Part shown: piece by piece, positions 1 to 5,693 of the stretch
How the letters are laid out: each line of letters begins with the position of its first letter
Numbering within the stretch: position 1 is the stretch's first letter
Origin: Treponema sp.
GTDB taxonomy: Bacteria > Spirochaetota > Spirochaetia > Treponematales > Breznakiellaceae
Assembly (NCBI GenBank): GCA_031272575.1
Contig: JAISTO010000225.1
Coordinates: 1 to 7,780 of the forward strand
Reading direction: 5' to 3'
Length of the DNA stretch: 7,780 bases
Notes under the pieces: model-generated
What the model was told of the DNA's origin: nothing
Seen by the model: only the letters and a program-made list of their open reading frames with translations
Databases searched by the model: none
Made by a program: the position numbers and the translations under genes

Positions 1-71
1 ACACGAATTTACGCGAATATTACTCTTAATAAAATTCGCGTTCATTAGCATAATTCGCGGTTAAATTCTTA
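1..71. repeat. AT-rich head-to-head TTCGCG/CGCGAA repeat cluster
   Basis: Two units of about 10 bp at the left (ACACGAATTT, ACGCGAATAT) face about four reversed units (ATTCGCGTTC, ATTAGCATA, ATTCGCGGTTA, AATTCTTA). CGCGAATATTA (12-22) can pair with TAAT plus ATTCGCG (27-30, 34-40) around CTCT with a 3-nt bulge. It lies downstream of the last gene and is far lower in GC than the operon. No long T run follows, so terminator function is not shown. The rest to 119 shows nothing recognisable. Confidence 0.65.
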
Positions 72-119
72 AAATCCTGTTTCTTCAGAGTGGGCTAAAG
101 ATATGGGACAAGTTTAGGA

Positions 120-752
120 TCAAGCCGCGGAGTGACGGGGGCGTCCGACGGATAGTATGCCCCCGGCAAGGACCAGATCCATCGCCGTATCCCAGGTGTC
201 CGTGGGGATGCGTTCCTCGTGCGGGGGGATGAGTTGGCATTCCAGGCAGAGCCCGCAGGCGGTGTAGGCCGCGCCCGCGTTGTCCAGGCGCGCGAAGAAG
301 CGGTCGTAGAAGCCGCCTCCTCTGCCGAGCCTGCGGCCCTCCGCGTCGAAGCAGAGGCCCGGCGTCAGAATGAGGCAGGGGAAGTCCGCCGCGGCGAGGG
401 GCCTGCCGCGAGCGGGCGCGGTTATGCCGCAGGCGTCCGGCGTCCAGGCCCCCTCCCCCGGGAAGGCCGCGTAGAAACGCATTGCCCGGCTGACGCCCGG
501 GGGGGCGGCGCTGTCCGCGGCCTCCACCCGGGGGAAAAAGAGGCCCTTGCCCGCGGCGCGCGCGGCTTCGGCGAGGGGCCCGGTGTCGATTTCGCGGGGG
601 AGGGAGCGGAACAACAGGATGGCATGCGCCCCTGCCCAGGTCGGGCTTTTGACGAGCGCGGCCGCGGCGGCGCGCCCCTCGCGGAGGAAGCGCTCCGGCG
701 GGAGCGCGGCCAGACGCGCCCGCATCCCGCCCCGCAGCGCTTTTTTTGTCAT
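120..752 (-). CDS. fau: 5-formyltetrahydrofolate cyclo-ligase
   Basis: Likely converts 5-formyl-THF to 5,10-methenyl-THF with ATP, a cytosolic folate salvage step. The 210-residue protein has the family signature at residues 131-153: PG..FD..G.RLGRGGGFYDRFF, the glycine-rich nucleotide-binding stretch. Earlier it has FRSLPREIDT (48-57) and near the C-terminus IPTDTWDTAMDLV (182-194), both in the usual order. It is slightly longer than typical bacterial members (about 180-200 residues), with a short Ala/Arg-rich tail. The ATG overlaps the ketosynthase TGA (ATGA, 749-752), and TAAGG sits 4 nt upstream of it, so it is translationally coupled as the last gene of the operon. A folate enzyme has no obvious role in polyene assembly; a housekeeping passenger is the simplest reading. 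The coding strand carries an A7 run at codons 2-4 and a C7 run at 499-505. Family assignment is firm; the link to the cluster is inference. Confidence 0.93.
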   Translation of the reverse strand: MTKKALRGGMRARLAALPPERFLREGRAAAAALVKSPTWAGAHAILLFRSLPREIDTGPLAEAARAAGKGLFFPRVEAADSAAPPGVSRAMRFYAAFPGEGAWTPDACGITAPARGRPLAAADFPCLILTPGLCFDAEGRRLGRGGGFYDRFFARLDNAGAAYTACGLCLECQLIPPHEERIPTDTWDTAMDLVLAGGILSVGRPRHSAA

Positions 753-1978
753 GCGGCCTTACGGAAGATCAGGCTCGTGTTGATGCCCCCGAACGCGAAG
801 TTGTTGGACATTACGTACTCCGTGTCGATCTCGCGGCCCTCCCCGGTAATGTAATCGAGCGGCGCGCAGGCCGGGTCTATCTCGTTCAGGTTGATGTTGG
901 GGGCGAACCATTTTTCACGCATCATGTTGATGGTGATCCAGGCTTCGATGGCCCCGCAGGCCCCGAGCGTGTGGCCTATGTAGTTTTTAATCGTGCTTGC
1001 GGGGATGGCCCGTTGAAAGACATCGTAAGTAGCGCCGCTTTCCGCGGCATCCCCCGCCGCGGTAGCGGTGCCGTGCGTGTTCACATAGCCTATCTCGCGG
1101 GGCTCGAGCCTCGCGTCCCGTAGCGCGAGGCGCATTACCTCCGCCATCGTTTCCTGATTGGGGGTGGTCAGGTGCTTGCCGTCTGTGTTCGTACCGAAGC
1201 CGGCAAGTTCCGCGTAGATGACCGCGCCCCGCTTCAGCGCGTGATCGTAATCCTCGAGGATCAGCGCGGCGGCCCCTTCGCCCACCACCAGGCCGTCCCG
1301 GTGCTTGTCGTACGCGCTCGGGGTGGAATGCGGGGCGTCGTTCTTCGTGCTCGTCGCGAACAGGGTGTCGAAGATCGCGGAGTCGATCACCGAGAGTTCG
1401 TCCGAGCCTCCGGCAATCATGACATCCTGCACCCCGTCCCGAATCAACTCGTAGGCAAAACCGATGGCCTGGCTCCCGGAGGTGCAGGCCGTGTTCGTCG
1501 TTACGAGCCTGCCGGTAAGGCCGTAGAACACCTCGATGTTCGCCGCGCAGGTTTGGGGCATGATCTTTAGGTAGGTTGTGGCGCTCAGTTTCTTCATGTC
1601 GTGGTACGCAAGCATCTCCAAAAAGTCCATCAGCGGATCGATGGCTCCTATCGAGGACCCGAAGGACACCCCGAAGCGCCCCCTCGTTAATTCATCAGAG
1701 TCCTGCAAGCCCGCCAGACTCAGGGCCTGCTCCGTTGCGGTAAGCGCGAGGAGCGCCACCCTGCCCATGCCGCGGATTTTTTTGCGCGGATATTCCGGCA
1801 GCGCGCAGTCGACCGGCGCGGCAAGGCGCGTGTTCATCTGTTTGTACGCGTCCCACTCGGTCATATAGCGGACGAAGTTTTTGCGCGCCTTGAGGTTTGC
1901 GAGCACCGCAGGCCAGGCGCTGCCGAGCGCGCTCACCAGCCCCCCGCCCGTAACCGCCACTCGTCGTTTGTTATTCAT
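749..1978 (-). CDS. apeR: beta-ketoacyl-ACP synthase, ApeR-like (KAS II/FabF fold)
   Basis: Condensing enzyme of 409 residues that should perform decarboxylative Claisen condensation of malonyl-ACP onto an ACP-bound chain. The catalytic set is intact: Cys165 in TNTACTSGSQ, His302 in NTHGTAT, Lys331 and His336 in STIKNYIGHTLGACG, plus the C-terminal SNNFAFGGIN motif (391-400). It is thus a true ketosynthase, not a chain length factor. Stretches such as MTEWDAYKQMNTRLAAPVD (39-57) and FDTLFATSTKNDAP (203-216) resemble, from memory, the ApeR group that follows the reductase gene in aryl polyene clusters, and the position here is the same. The start lies 9 bp after the reductase stop, with AAGGA overlapping that stop at good spacing. 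It is the only ketosynthase in the window, which is unusual for an APE-type cluster. ApeR versus ApeO assignment rests on remembered similarity and gene order. Confidence 0.93.
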   Translation of the reverse strand: MNNKRRVAVTGGGLVSALGSAWPAVLANLKARKNFVRYMTEWDAYKQMNTRLAAPVDCALPEYPRKKIRGMGRVALLALTATEQALSLAGLQDSDELTRGRFGVSFGSSIGAIDPLMDFLEMLAYHDMKKLSATTYLKIMPQTCAANIEVFYGLTGRLVTTNTACTSGSQAIGFAYELIRDGVQDVMIAGGSDELSVIDSAIFDTLFATSTKNDAPHSTPSAYDKHRDGLVVGEGAAALILEDYDHALKRGAVIYAELAGFGTNTDGKHLTTPNQETMAEVMRLALRDARLEPREIGYVNTHGTATAAGDAAESGATYDVFQRAIPASTIKNYIGHTLGACGAIEAWITINMMREKWFAPNINLNEIDPACAPLDYITGEGREIDTEYVMSNNFAFGGINTSLIFRKAA

Positions 1979-1987
1979 AATGATTCC

Positions 1988-2725
1988 TTAAACCAGGCCC
2001 CCGTTGACGGAGATGACCTGCCGTGTGATATACGAGGCGGCGTCGGAGAGCAGGAAGAGCACCGCGGCCGCGGCCTCCTCCGGCGTTCCCACCCGTCCCA
2101 GCGGCACCTGCCGCGTGATCAGGCTCAGGATGTCGGGCGGCACCTTTTTCAGCATATCCGTGTCGATAAGCCCCGGGGCTACGCAGTTCACCGTTATGCC
2201 CCTGCTTGCCAACTCGACGGCCAGCGCCTTTGTCGCGCCGATAACGCCGGCTTTTGCCGCGCTGTAGTTCACCTGCCCCCGGTTGCCCGCGATGCCGGAA
2301 ACGGACGCGATCGTGACTATGCGGCCCTGCCGTTTGCGCGCCAGGGGCATGAAGAGCGGCTGCAGTACGTTGTAGAGCCCATCCAGATTCGTGCGGATGA
2401 CGGAGTCCCAGTCCCCGCCGCTCAATGCAGGGAACGCGTTGTCCGCGGTAATGCCCGCGCCGCACACTATGCCCCAGGGCGCGCCGTTTTTTTCGACCCA
2501 GTCCCCGAGCACGGAGGAACACTCCTCGCGGTCGGTGACGTCAAAGCGCAGCAGGTCTACCGCGCCCCCGGCCGCGGCCAATTCGTCCCGCAGACTCTGC
2601 GCGGCCTCGGCATTCGAGCGGTAGTGCGCCGCCACGCGGTAGCCCGCCCGCGCGGCGGCGCGGCATACGACCCTGCCTATGCCCCCGCTTGCCCCGGTCA
2701 CCAGGACTGTTTTTTCATTTGCCAT
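1988..2725 (-). CDS. apeQ: 3-oxoacyl-ACP reductase, ApeQ/FabG-like SDR
   Basis: Short-chain dehydrogenase of 245 residues, the standard FabG length, expected to reduce 3-ketoacyl-ACP to 3-hydroxyacyl-ACP with NADPH. The Rossmann nucleotide motif TGASGGIG is at 10-17 and NxxG-type Asn113 lies in RTNLDG. The catalytic Ser141 is in ASVSG, and Tyr154 and Lys158 are in YSAAKAG. The PG..DTDM segment follows at 188-196, and the C-terminus ends in the typical VNGG. All catalytic residues are present. The ATG overlaps the end of the preceding dehydratase by 11 bp (2715-2725). A GGAGG sits about 12 nt upstream, somewhat far, so coupling to upstream translation probably matters. Between the ApeP-like and ApeR-like genes it occupies exactly the ApeQ slot, so it is likely the cluster-specific reductase and not the housekeeping fabG, though general FabG activity cannot be excluded. 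Confidence 0.94.
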   Translation of the reverse strand: MANEKTVLVTGASGGIGRVVCRAAARAGYRVAAHYRSNAEAAQSLRDELAAAGGAVDLLRFDVTDREECSSVLGDWVEKNGAPWGIVCGAGITADNAFPALSGGDWDSVIRTNLDGLYNVLQPLFMPLARKRQGRIVTIASVSGIAGNRGQVNYSAAKAGVIGATKALAVELASRGITVNCVAPGLIDTDMLKKVPPDILSLITRQVPLGRVGTPEEAAAAVLFLLSDAASYITRQVISVNGGLV

Positions 2726-3170
2726 TGCCGATAAGTACCTCCATGTTTTCGATTTCCATCACGGTGATTTTCGCGTGGGCGCAGAGCGTATCCCCCTGGC
2801 GCACAGAGCAGTCAAACACAAAGACAGCATCGAGGTGATCGCATTCCCTCACTTCGATGCCCACCTTCCCGGTAATGACGGGCTTGTCAATCCGCAGGTT
2901 TGAAACATGCAGGATGACCCCCCACCTGCGGGACCTCTCCGCCAGTTTGTCCGTTATGCCCGACAGAGCGGCTATGCCCTGCGCCATAAACTCGAAACTT
3001 ACCCAGGAGGGTATGCCCCCCAGCGAGGGTTCGTAAAATTGACAGGAGGGGCCCCCGTCGTACTCCGCCCGCAGCGAGCGATCCTCGAAATCGTAATCGA
3101 GGACCCGCGAGAGCATGAACATCTTTCCCCGGTGGGGCACCAACTCCAAAAGCGCTTCATTTTCAAACAT
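2715..3170 (-). CDS. apeP: ApeP-like hotdog dehydratase subunit
   Basis: Small hotdog-fold protein of 151 residues, of the 3-hydroxyacyl-ACP dehydratase type. It opens with the FabZ/ApeP-type segment VPHRGKMFMLSRVLDYD (11-27), and residues 53-71 (I-P-S-W-V-S-F-E-F-M-A-Q to A-L-S-G) match the ApeP helix motif, with Glu60 at the place of the FabZ catalytic glutamate. It lacks the GHFP active-site histidine motif; the aligned stretch reads CQFYEPS (43-49). In aryl polyene systems ApeP is known to work as a complex with ApeI, and the ApeI homologue here does have GHFP, so a heterodimer with a composite site is plausible. It starts 15 bp after the thioesterase stop. A GGAG Shine-Dalgarno is separated from the ATG by seven T on the coding strand, which makes the spacing slippage-prone. 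Confident as an ApeP-family member; catalytic status is uncertain. Confidence 0.88.
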   Translation of the reverse strand: MFENEALLELVPHRGKMFMLSRVLDYDFEDRSLRAEYDGGPSCQFYEPSLGGIPSWVSFEFMAQGIAALSGITDKLAERSRRWGVILHVSNLRIDKPVITGKVGIEVRECDHLDAVFVFDCSVRQGDTLCAHAKITVMEIENMEVLIGNGK

Positions 3171-3185
3171 AAAAAAACTCCAATG

Positions 3186-3617
3186 CTACTCGTCCGGCAG
3201 CCGCGCGAGAAAGGCTTTCACTTTTTCGACGAGATGCGGGGGGCACACAAAAACCGATTCACCCTTGAACATGTCGAAGGCCATCTGCGTCGTTTTTCCT
3301 TTGGTCGTTACTTCATTCGTTTCAGCGTTGAAAATCTCGAACGCGATCTTCAGGCAGTTTTCGTACTCTTCGAGTACCGCCCGAACCCGCGCCCGGTCGC
3401 CGAAGCGCAGGGGCTTTATGAACTTTGCGGACATCGAGGTCACCGGGAACGCGCAGCCGTCCCGCTTCATGTCCTCGTAGGTGTAGTCGATTGTTTCGAA
3501 CAACGCCCAGCGGGCTTTTTCAAAGTACTTTGCGTAGTTTCCATGGTACACGACAAACATCGAGTCCACGTCGTAAAATTCAACCTTGAAAGAAACTTCC
3601 GCGCTTACGGTCTTCAT
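3186..3617 (-). CDS. apeK: 4HBT/YbgC-type acyl thioesterase (ApeK-like)
   Basis: Hotdog thioesterase of 143 residues, likely hydrolysing acyl-ACP or acyl-CoA to release or edit chains. The N-terminal motif FYDVDSMFVVYHGNYAKYFEKAR (14-36) is the YbgC/4-hydroxybenzoyl-CoA thioesterase signature, with Asp18 at the catalytic aspartate position. The expected SMSAKFIKPLRFGDRARV strand region is at 61-78. The chosen ATG at 3617 overlaps the acyltransferase stop as ATGA and has GGGAGG 7 nt upstream. A GTG 12 codons earlier extends the frame but lies inside the upstream gene without family support. Acyl-CoA thioesterases of this kind occupy the ApeK slot in aryl polyene clusters. Whether it terminates chains or only clears misprimed ACP cannot be told from sequence. 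Confidence 0.92.
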   Translation of the reverse strand: MKTVSAEVSFKVEFYDVDSMFVVYHGNYAKYFEKARWALFETIDYTYEDMKRDGCAFPVTSMSAKFIKPLRFGDRARVRAVLEEYENCLKIAFEIFNAETNEVTTKGKTTQMAFDMFKGESVFVCPPHLVEKVKAFLARLPDE

Positions 3618-4582
3618 GCCGGCGCCTCCCAAAAATTGTAGTAGTTGTACCACTGATACGGGTACCGTATGCAGAATGATTCGAGGGTCCCCGCGTAGGA
3701 ACGGGCAAGGTCCTCCATACGCGCGTTCCGTTCGGAACGGGGGCAGTCGAAATCAATGTTGCTTTTGTGAATGTGCATACCGTAGGCGCTGCAGGGGGAA
3801 AAAGTTTTTTCCCGGAGGCCGAAACAAAAATAGGTGTGCGTTTTGAGCAGCGCCGCAATGTAAAAGGGCCCCATAGGAAACACGGCGGGCTTTCCCAAAA
3901 AGTCAAACATGAAGCGCCGCCCCGGATGTTCCCGCGAGGTGGTGCGGTCGGCCGCGCAGACGACCAGCCCGCCCTGCGCGAGGCAGCCCTGCAGGCGCTC
4001 CATCGTGTCCACCCCCACCTCGCCCGCGTTGATAAGGTGATTCATCGAATCGGGATTGATGCGCCTGAGCATGCGGTTGAAGTTTTCGGTCACCGTAAAA
4101 TCCACTATCGATATGATCGGAAACGTGTGGTTCACGCGGGTGCGGCCGAAATTCGCGAGCGCCCGCAGAAGTTCCGCGCTGCCGAGGTGCGAACAGAGCA
4201 GCAGCGCCCCATGCTTTTCCTCGATGTCCGTTACCAGTTTTTCGATATCATCATTTTGATACTGTATGAGGCGCCCGGGTATAGCGCCGCTCCAGATTTT
4301 CGCCCGCTCCGATATGCTCAGCGCAAAAGACGCGATGTGCTTGAATGTGGAGCGGCGTTTTTTCGTCCCCGAAAAGGCGCGCATCTGATCCAAAAACCTG
4401 CGCGATTCGGCGCGCCCATTCCGCGCCCCGAGAAAATAAAAAAAACTGACAGGCAGCGCGGCCATGCGCAGCAGCGCGAGGGGCAGCAACCGTACGCAGA
4501 GGATCAGCAGGCGGAAGTGCCAATACGACCTGACGAGTTCTTTCTGTTTTGACCAGTGCGCGGGCGCGGCGGTGTGCGTCAC
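3614..4582 (-). CDS. LPLAT-family acyltransferase (HtrB/LpxL-like, ApeJ acyltransferase half)
   Basis: Membrane-associated acyltransferase of 322 residues, of the lysophospholipid/lipid A acyltransferase fold. It begins with the HWSKQKE...SYWHFR segment (9-24) typical of the acyltransferase linked to APE/DAR clusters. A hydrophobic stretch at about 25-51 probably anchors it in the inner membrane. The catalytic H-x4-E motif is SHLGSAE (His132, Glu137), and the end reads YPYQWYNYYNFWEAP, also characteristic. It likely transfers the ACP-bound chain to a lipid or sugar acceptor. The GTG start overlaps the glycosyltransferase stop (GTGA, 4579-4582) with AAGGGGG 5 nt upstream. In several APE clusters, as I recall, this domain and the glycosyltransferase form one polypeptide; here they are two coupled genes. 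A T8 run on the coding strand (4438-4445) lies in the membrane segment. The acceptor is unknown. Confidence 0.9.
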   Translation of the reverse strand: MTHTAAPAHWSKQKELVRSYWHFRLLILCVRLLPLALLRMAALPVSFFYFLGARNGRAESRRFLDQMRAFSGTKKRRSTFKHIASFALSISERAKIWSGAIPGRLIQYQNDDIEKLVTDIEEKHGALLLCSHLGSAELLRALANFGRTRVNHTFPIISIVDFTVTENFNRMLRRINPDSMNHLINAGEVGVDTMERLQGCLAQGGLVVCAADRTTSREHPGRRFMFDFLGKPAVFPMGPFYIAALLKTHTYFCFGLREKTFSPCSAYGMHIHKSNIDFDCPRSERNARMEDLARSYAGTLESFCIRYPYQWYNYYNFWEAPA

Positions 4583-5331
4583 TTTTTCCCCCTTGCAAGC
4601 AGCGAGGGGAACCGGCAGAGCATACCGAGAAAGAGCCGCGCAAACATAAGCGATATGCGCAGGTTGTCCCTTACGACGCGGTAGTGCGATATGCCGTCCC
4701 GCGGGTAGGTCACGTTGACCGGGTAAAAGATGATGGGGATGTTTTTCCAGTAGAGGCGCACCAGTATTTCGGCGTCGAACCCCATGCGCTTGTCTATAGG
4801 ATGCCTGCGCGCGGCCTCCAGCGTCGTCTCGACCGGATACACGCGGAAGCCGCAGAGCAGGTCCGGCAGCGAGTCCGAGAGCGTGACTATCTTCCCCCAG
4901 GTGTTGCTGATTTCCCGGCCCCGCCTGCGGAGCGCGGGCGCGGACGTATCAAAGCGGGGAAGTCCGCAGACAACGGCCTCGGGCCGCGCCGCCGCCCGCT
5001 CGAGGAAAAAAAGCGCGCGGCTCAGGTCGTGCTGGCCGTCCGCGTCGACCTGCAGCGCATGCGAAAAGCCCAGGCCCCGCGCGGTTTCTATCCCCCTGAG
5101 TACCGCGGCCCCCTTGCCCCGGTTCCGCGCGTGGGTCACCAGGGTGACCCCGGGCCGCTCCGCCGCGAGGCGCGCCAACGAGCGCTTCGTGCCGGCGCCG
5201 CTCCCGTCGTCGACAAGGATGACGGGAAGTTCCCCCGCCGCGCCGAGGCCGCCGATGACCGAGCCTACGGTCGCGCCGTGCTCGTATACGGGGATAATGA
5301 CGCAGGGCCGGTACTCCGGCGCGCCGCTCAC
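4579..5331 (-). CDS. family 2 glycosyltransferase (ApeJ glycosyltransferase half)
   Basis: GT-A fold glycosyltransferase of 250 residues, probably cytoplasmic-face. The N-terminus VIIPVYEHG (11-19) leads the nucleotide-binding domain. DDGS (41-44) and VDADGQHD (95-102, containing the metal-binding DxD) mark a GT2/dolichyl-phosphate-mannose-synthase-like enzyme. GFRVYP (161-166) and MGFDAEILVRLYW (183-195) are further conserved GT2 segments. The C-terminal part (about 220-246) is amphipathic and basic, consistent with membrane contact. It starts with GTG overlapping the ApeI-like stop (GTGA, 5328-5331), with GAGG 8 nt upstream. Paired with the following acyltransferase, it probably builds the sugar or lipid part of the final product. 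Donor and acceptor are not visible from sequence. Confidence 0.92.
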   Translation of the reverse strand: MSGAPEYRPCVIIPVYEHGATVGSVIGGLGAAGELPVILVDDGSGAGTKRSLARLAAERPGVTLVTHARNRGKGAAVLRGIETARGLGFSHALQVDADGQHDLSRALFFLERAAARPEAVVCGLPRFDTSAPALRRRGREISNTWGKIVTLSDSLPDLLCGFRVYPVETTLEAARRHPIDKRMGFDAEILVRLYWKNIPIIFYPVNVTYPRDGISHYRVVRDNLRISLMFARLFLGMLCRFPSLLARGKK

Positions 5332-5693
5332 GAGGAGGCCCTCATGACGAAAGAGCCTGACGAGAAGAGCGCGCCGCTTGCGGGATCCGTCATTTTGAAG
5401 GAGAGGGTGGTTTTGTCCGCGGGCCAGGAGAGGCTGACCTGGACGGGCATTTCCGGGCGTATCACTTTGGCGAATTTCAGTTTTTTCGCCATGACGATGG
5501 TGAGCGGAGTCCCCGCATAACGCGCCCCGAGCCTGATAGCGATGTCGCTCTGCGCCACCGCGGGGAGTATCCGCAGCGCGGGAAAGTGCCCGTCAAAATA
5601 ACCGCTGTCCTGCGCTATGCTCAGTTCTACCGTTACCGCCCCTTCCGCGCGCGAAAGGACTTTTTCATTGTACGTCACCGCTGTCTCTCGCAA
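5328..5693 (-). CDS. apeI: ApeI-like 3-hydroxyacyl-ACP dehydratase
   Basis: Hotdog dehydratase of 116-121 residues, expected to remove water from 3-hydroxyacyl-ACP to give the trans-2-enoyl product. The motif YFDGHFPALRILPAVAQ (32-48, numbered from the TTG start) contains the GHFP histidine (His36). Asp50 lies where FabA/FabZ enzymes have Asp or Glu. The downstream IVMAKKLKFAKVIRPEMPV (66-84) matches the second conserved strand region. Usual ApeI proteins read LPG rather than LPA here, a small divergence. The start is ambiguous: TTG at 5693 overlaps the AMP-ligase by 29 bp and has GAAGG upstream; GTG at 5678 overlaps by 14 bp and has GAGAG upstream. No in-frame ATG is available. It probably partners the ApeP-like protein at 2715-3170, which lacks the GHFP histidine. 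Confidence 0.88.
   Translation of the reverse strand: MRETAVTYNEKVLSRAEGAVTVELSIAQDSGYFDGHFPALRILPAVAQSDIAIRLGARYAGTPLTIVMAKKLKFAKVIRPEMPVQVSLSWPADKTTLSFKMTDPASGALFSSGSFVMRASS

Noticed and set aside
12..40. Intrinsic terminator after the last gene
   Set aside because: A bulged AT-rich stem can be drawn, but no U run follows on the minus strand, so a terminator is not supported.
1..119. tRNA, small RNA or CRISPR in the left intergenic tail
   Set aside because: No cloverleaf, no regular repeat-spacer structure and no promoter were seen.
741..747. A7 slippery run at codons 2-4 of the cyclo-ligase (minus strand) as a programmed frameshift
   Set aside because: The pattern fits A-AAA-AAA, but it is at the extreme start of the gene with no alternative frame of interest and no supporting structure.
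219..854. + strand open frame of 211 codons opposite the cyclo-ligase
   Set aside because: Shadow of a GC-rich gene, crosses the cyclo-ligase/ketosynthase junction and has no motifs.
2907..3641. + strand open frame of 244 codons opposite the thioesterase and ApeP genes
   Set aside because: Spans two well-supported minus-strand genes and their junction; His/Arg-rich shadow.
3618..3653. GTG start 12 codons upstream for the thioesterase
   Set aside because: Lies inside the acyltransferase gene; the ATG at 3617 has a good GGGAGG and an ATGA overlap, and fits family length.
4438..4445. T8 run in the acyltransferase coding strand as a phase-variable switch
   Set aside because: Encodes a Phe-Phe-Tyr membrane segment where T-rich codons are expected; no sign of an off-frame variant.
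3767..4552. + strand open frame of 261 codons opposite the acyltransferase
   Set aside because: Low-complexity composition with no recognisable domain; the minus-strand protein has the H-x4-E motif and fits the operon.
4549..5520. Long + strand open frame (323 codons) opposite the glycosyltransferase
   Set aside because: High-GC shadow: Arg/Ala/Pro-rich with no family motif, while the minus strand carries clear GT2 motifs over the same bases.
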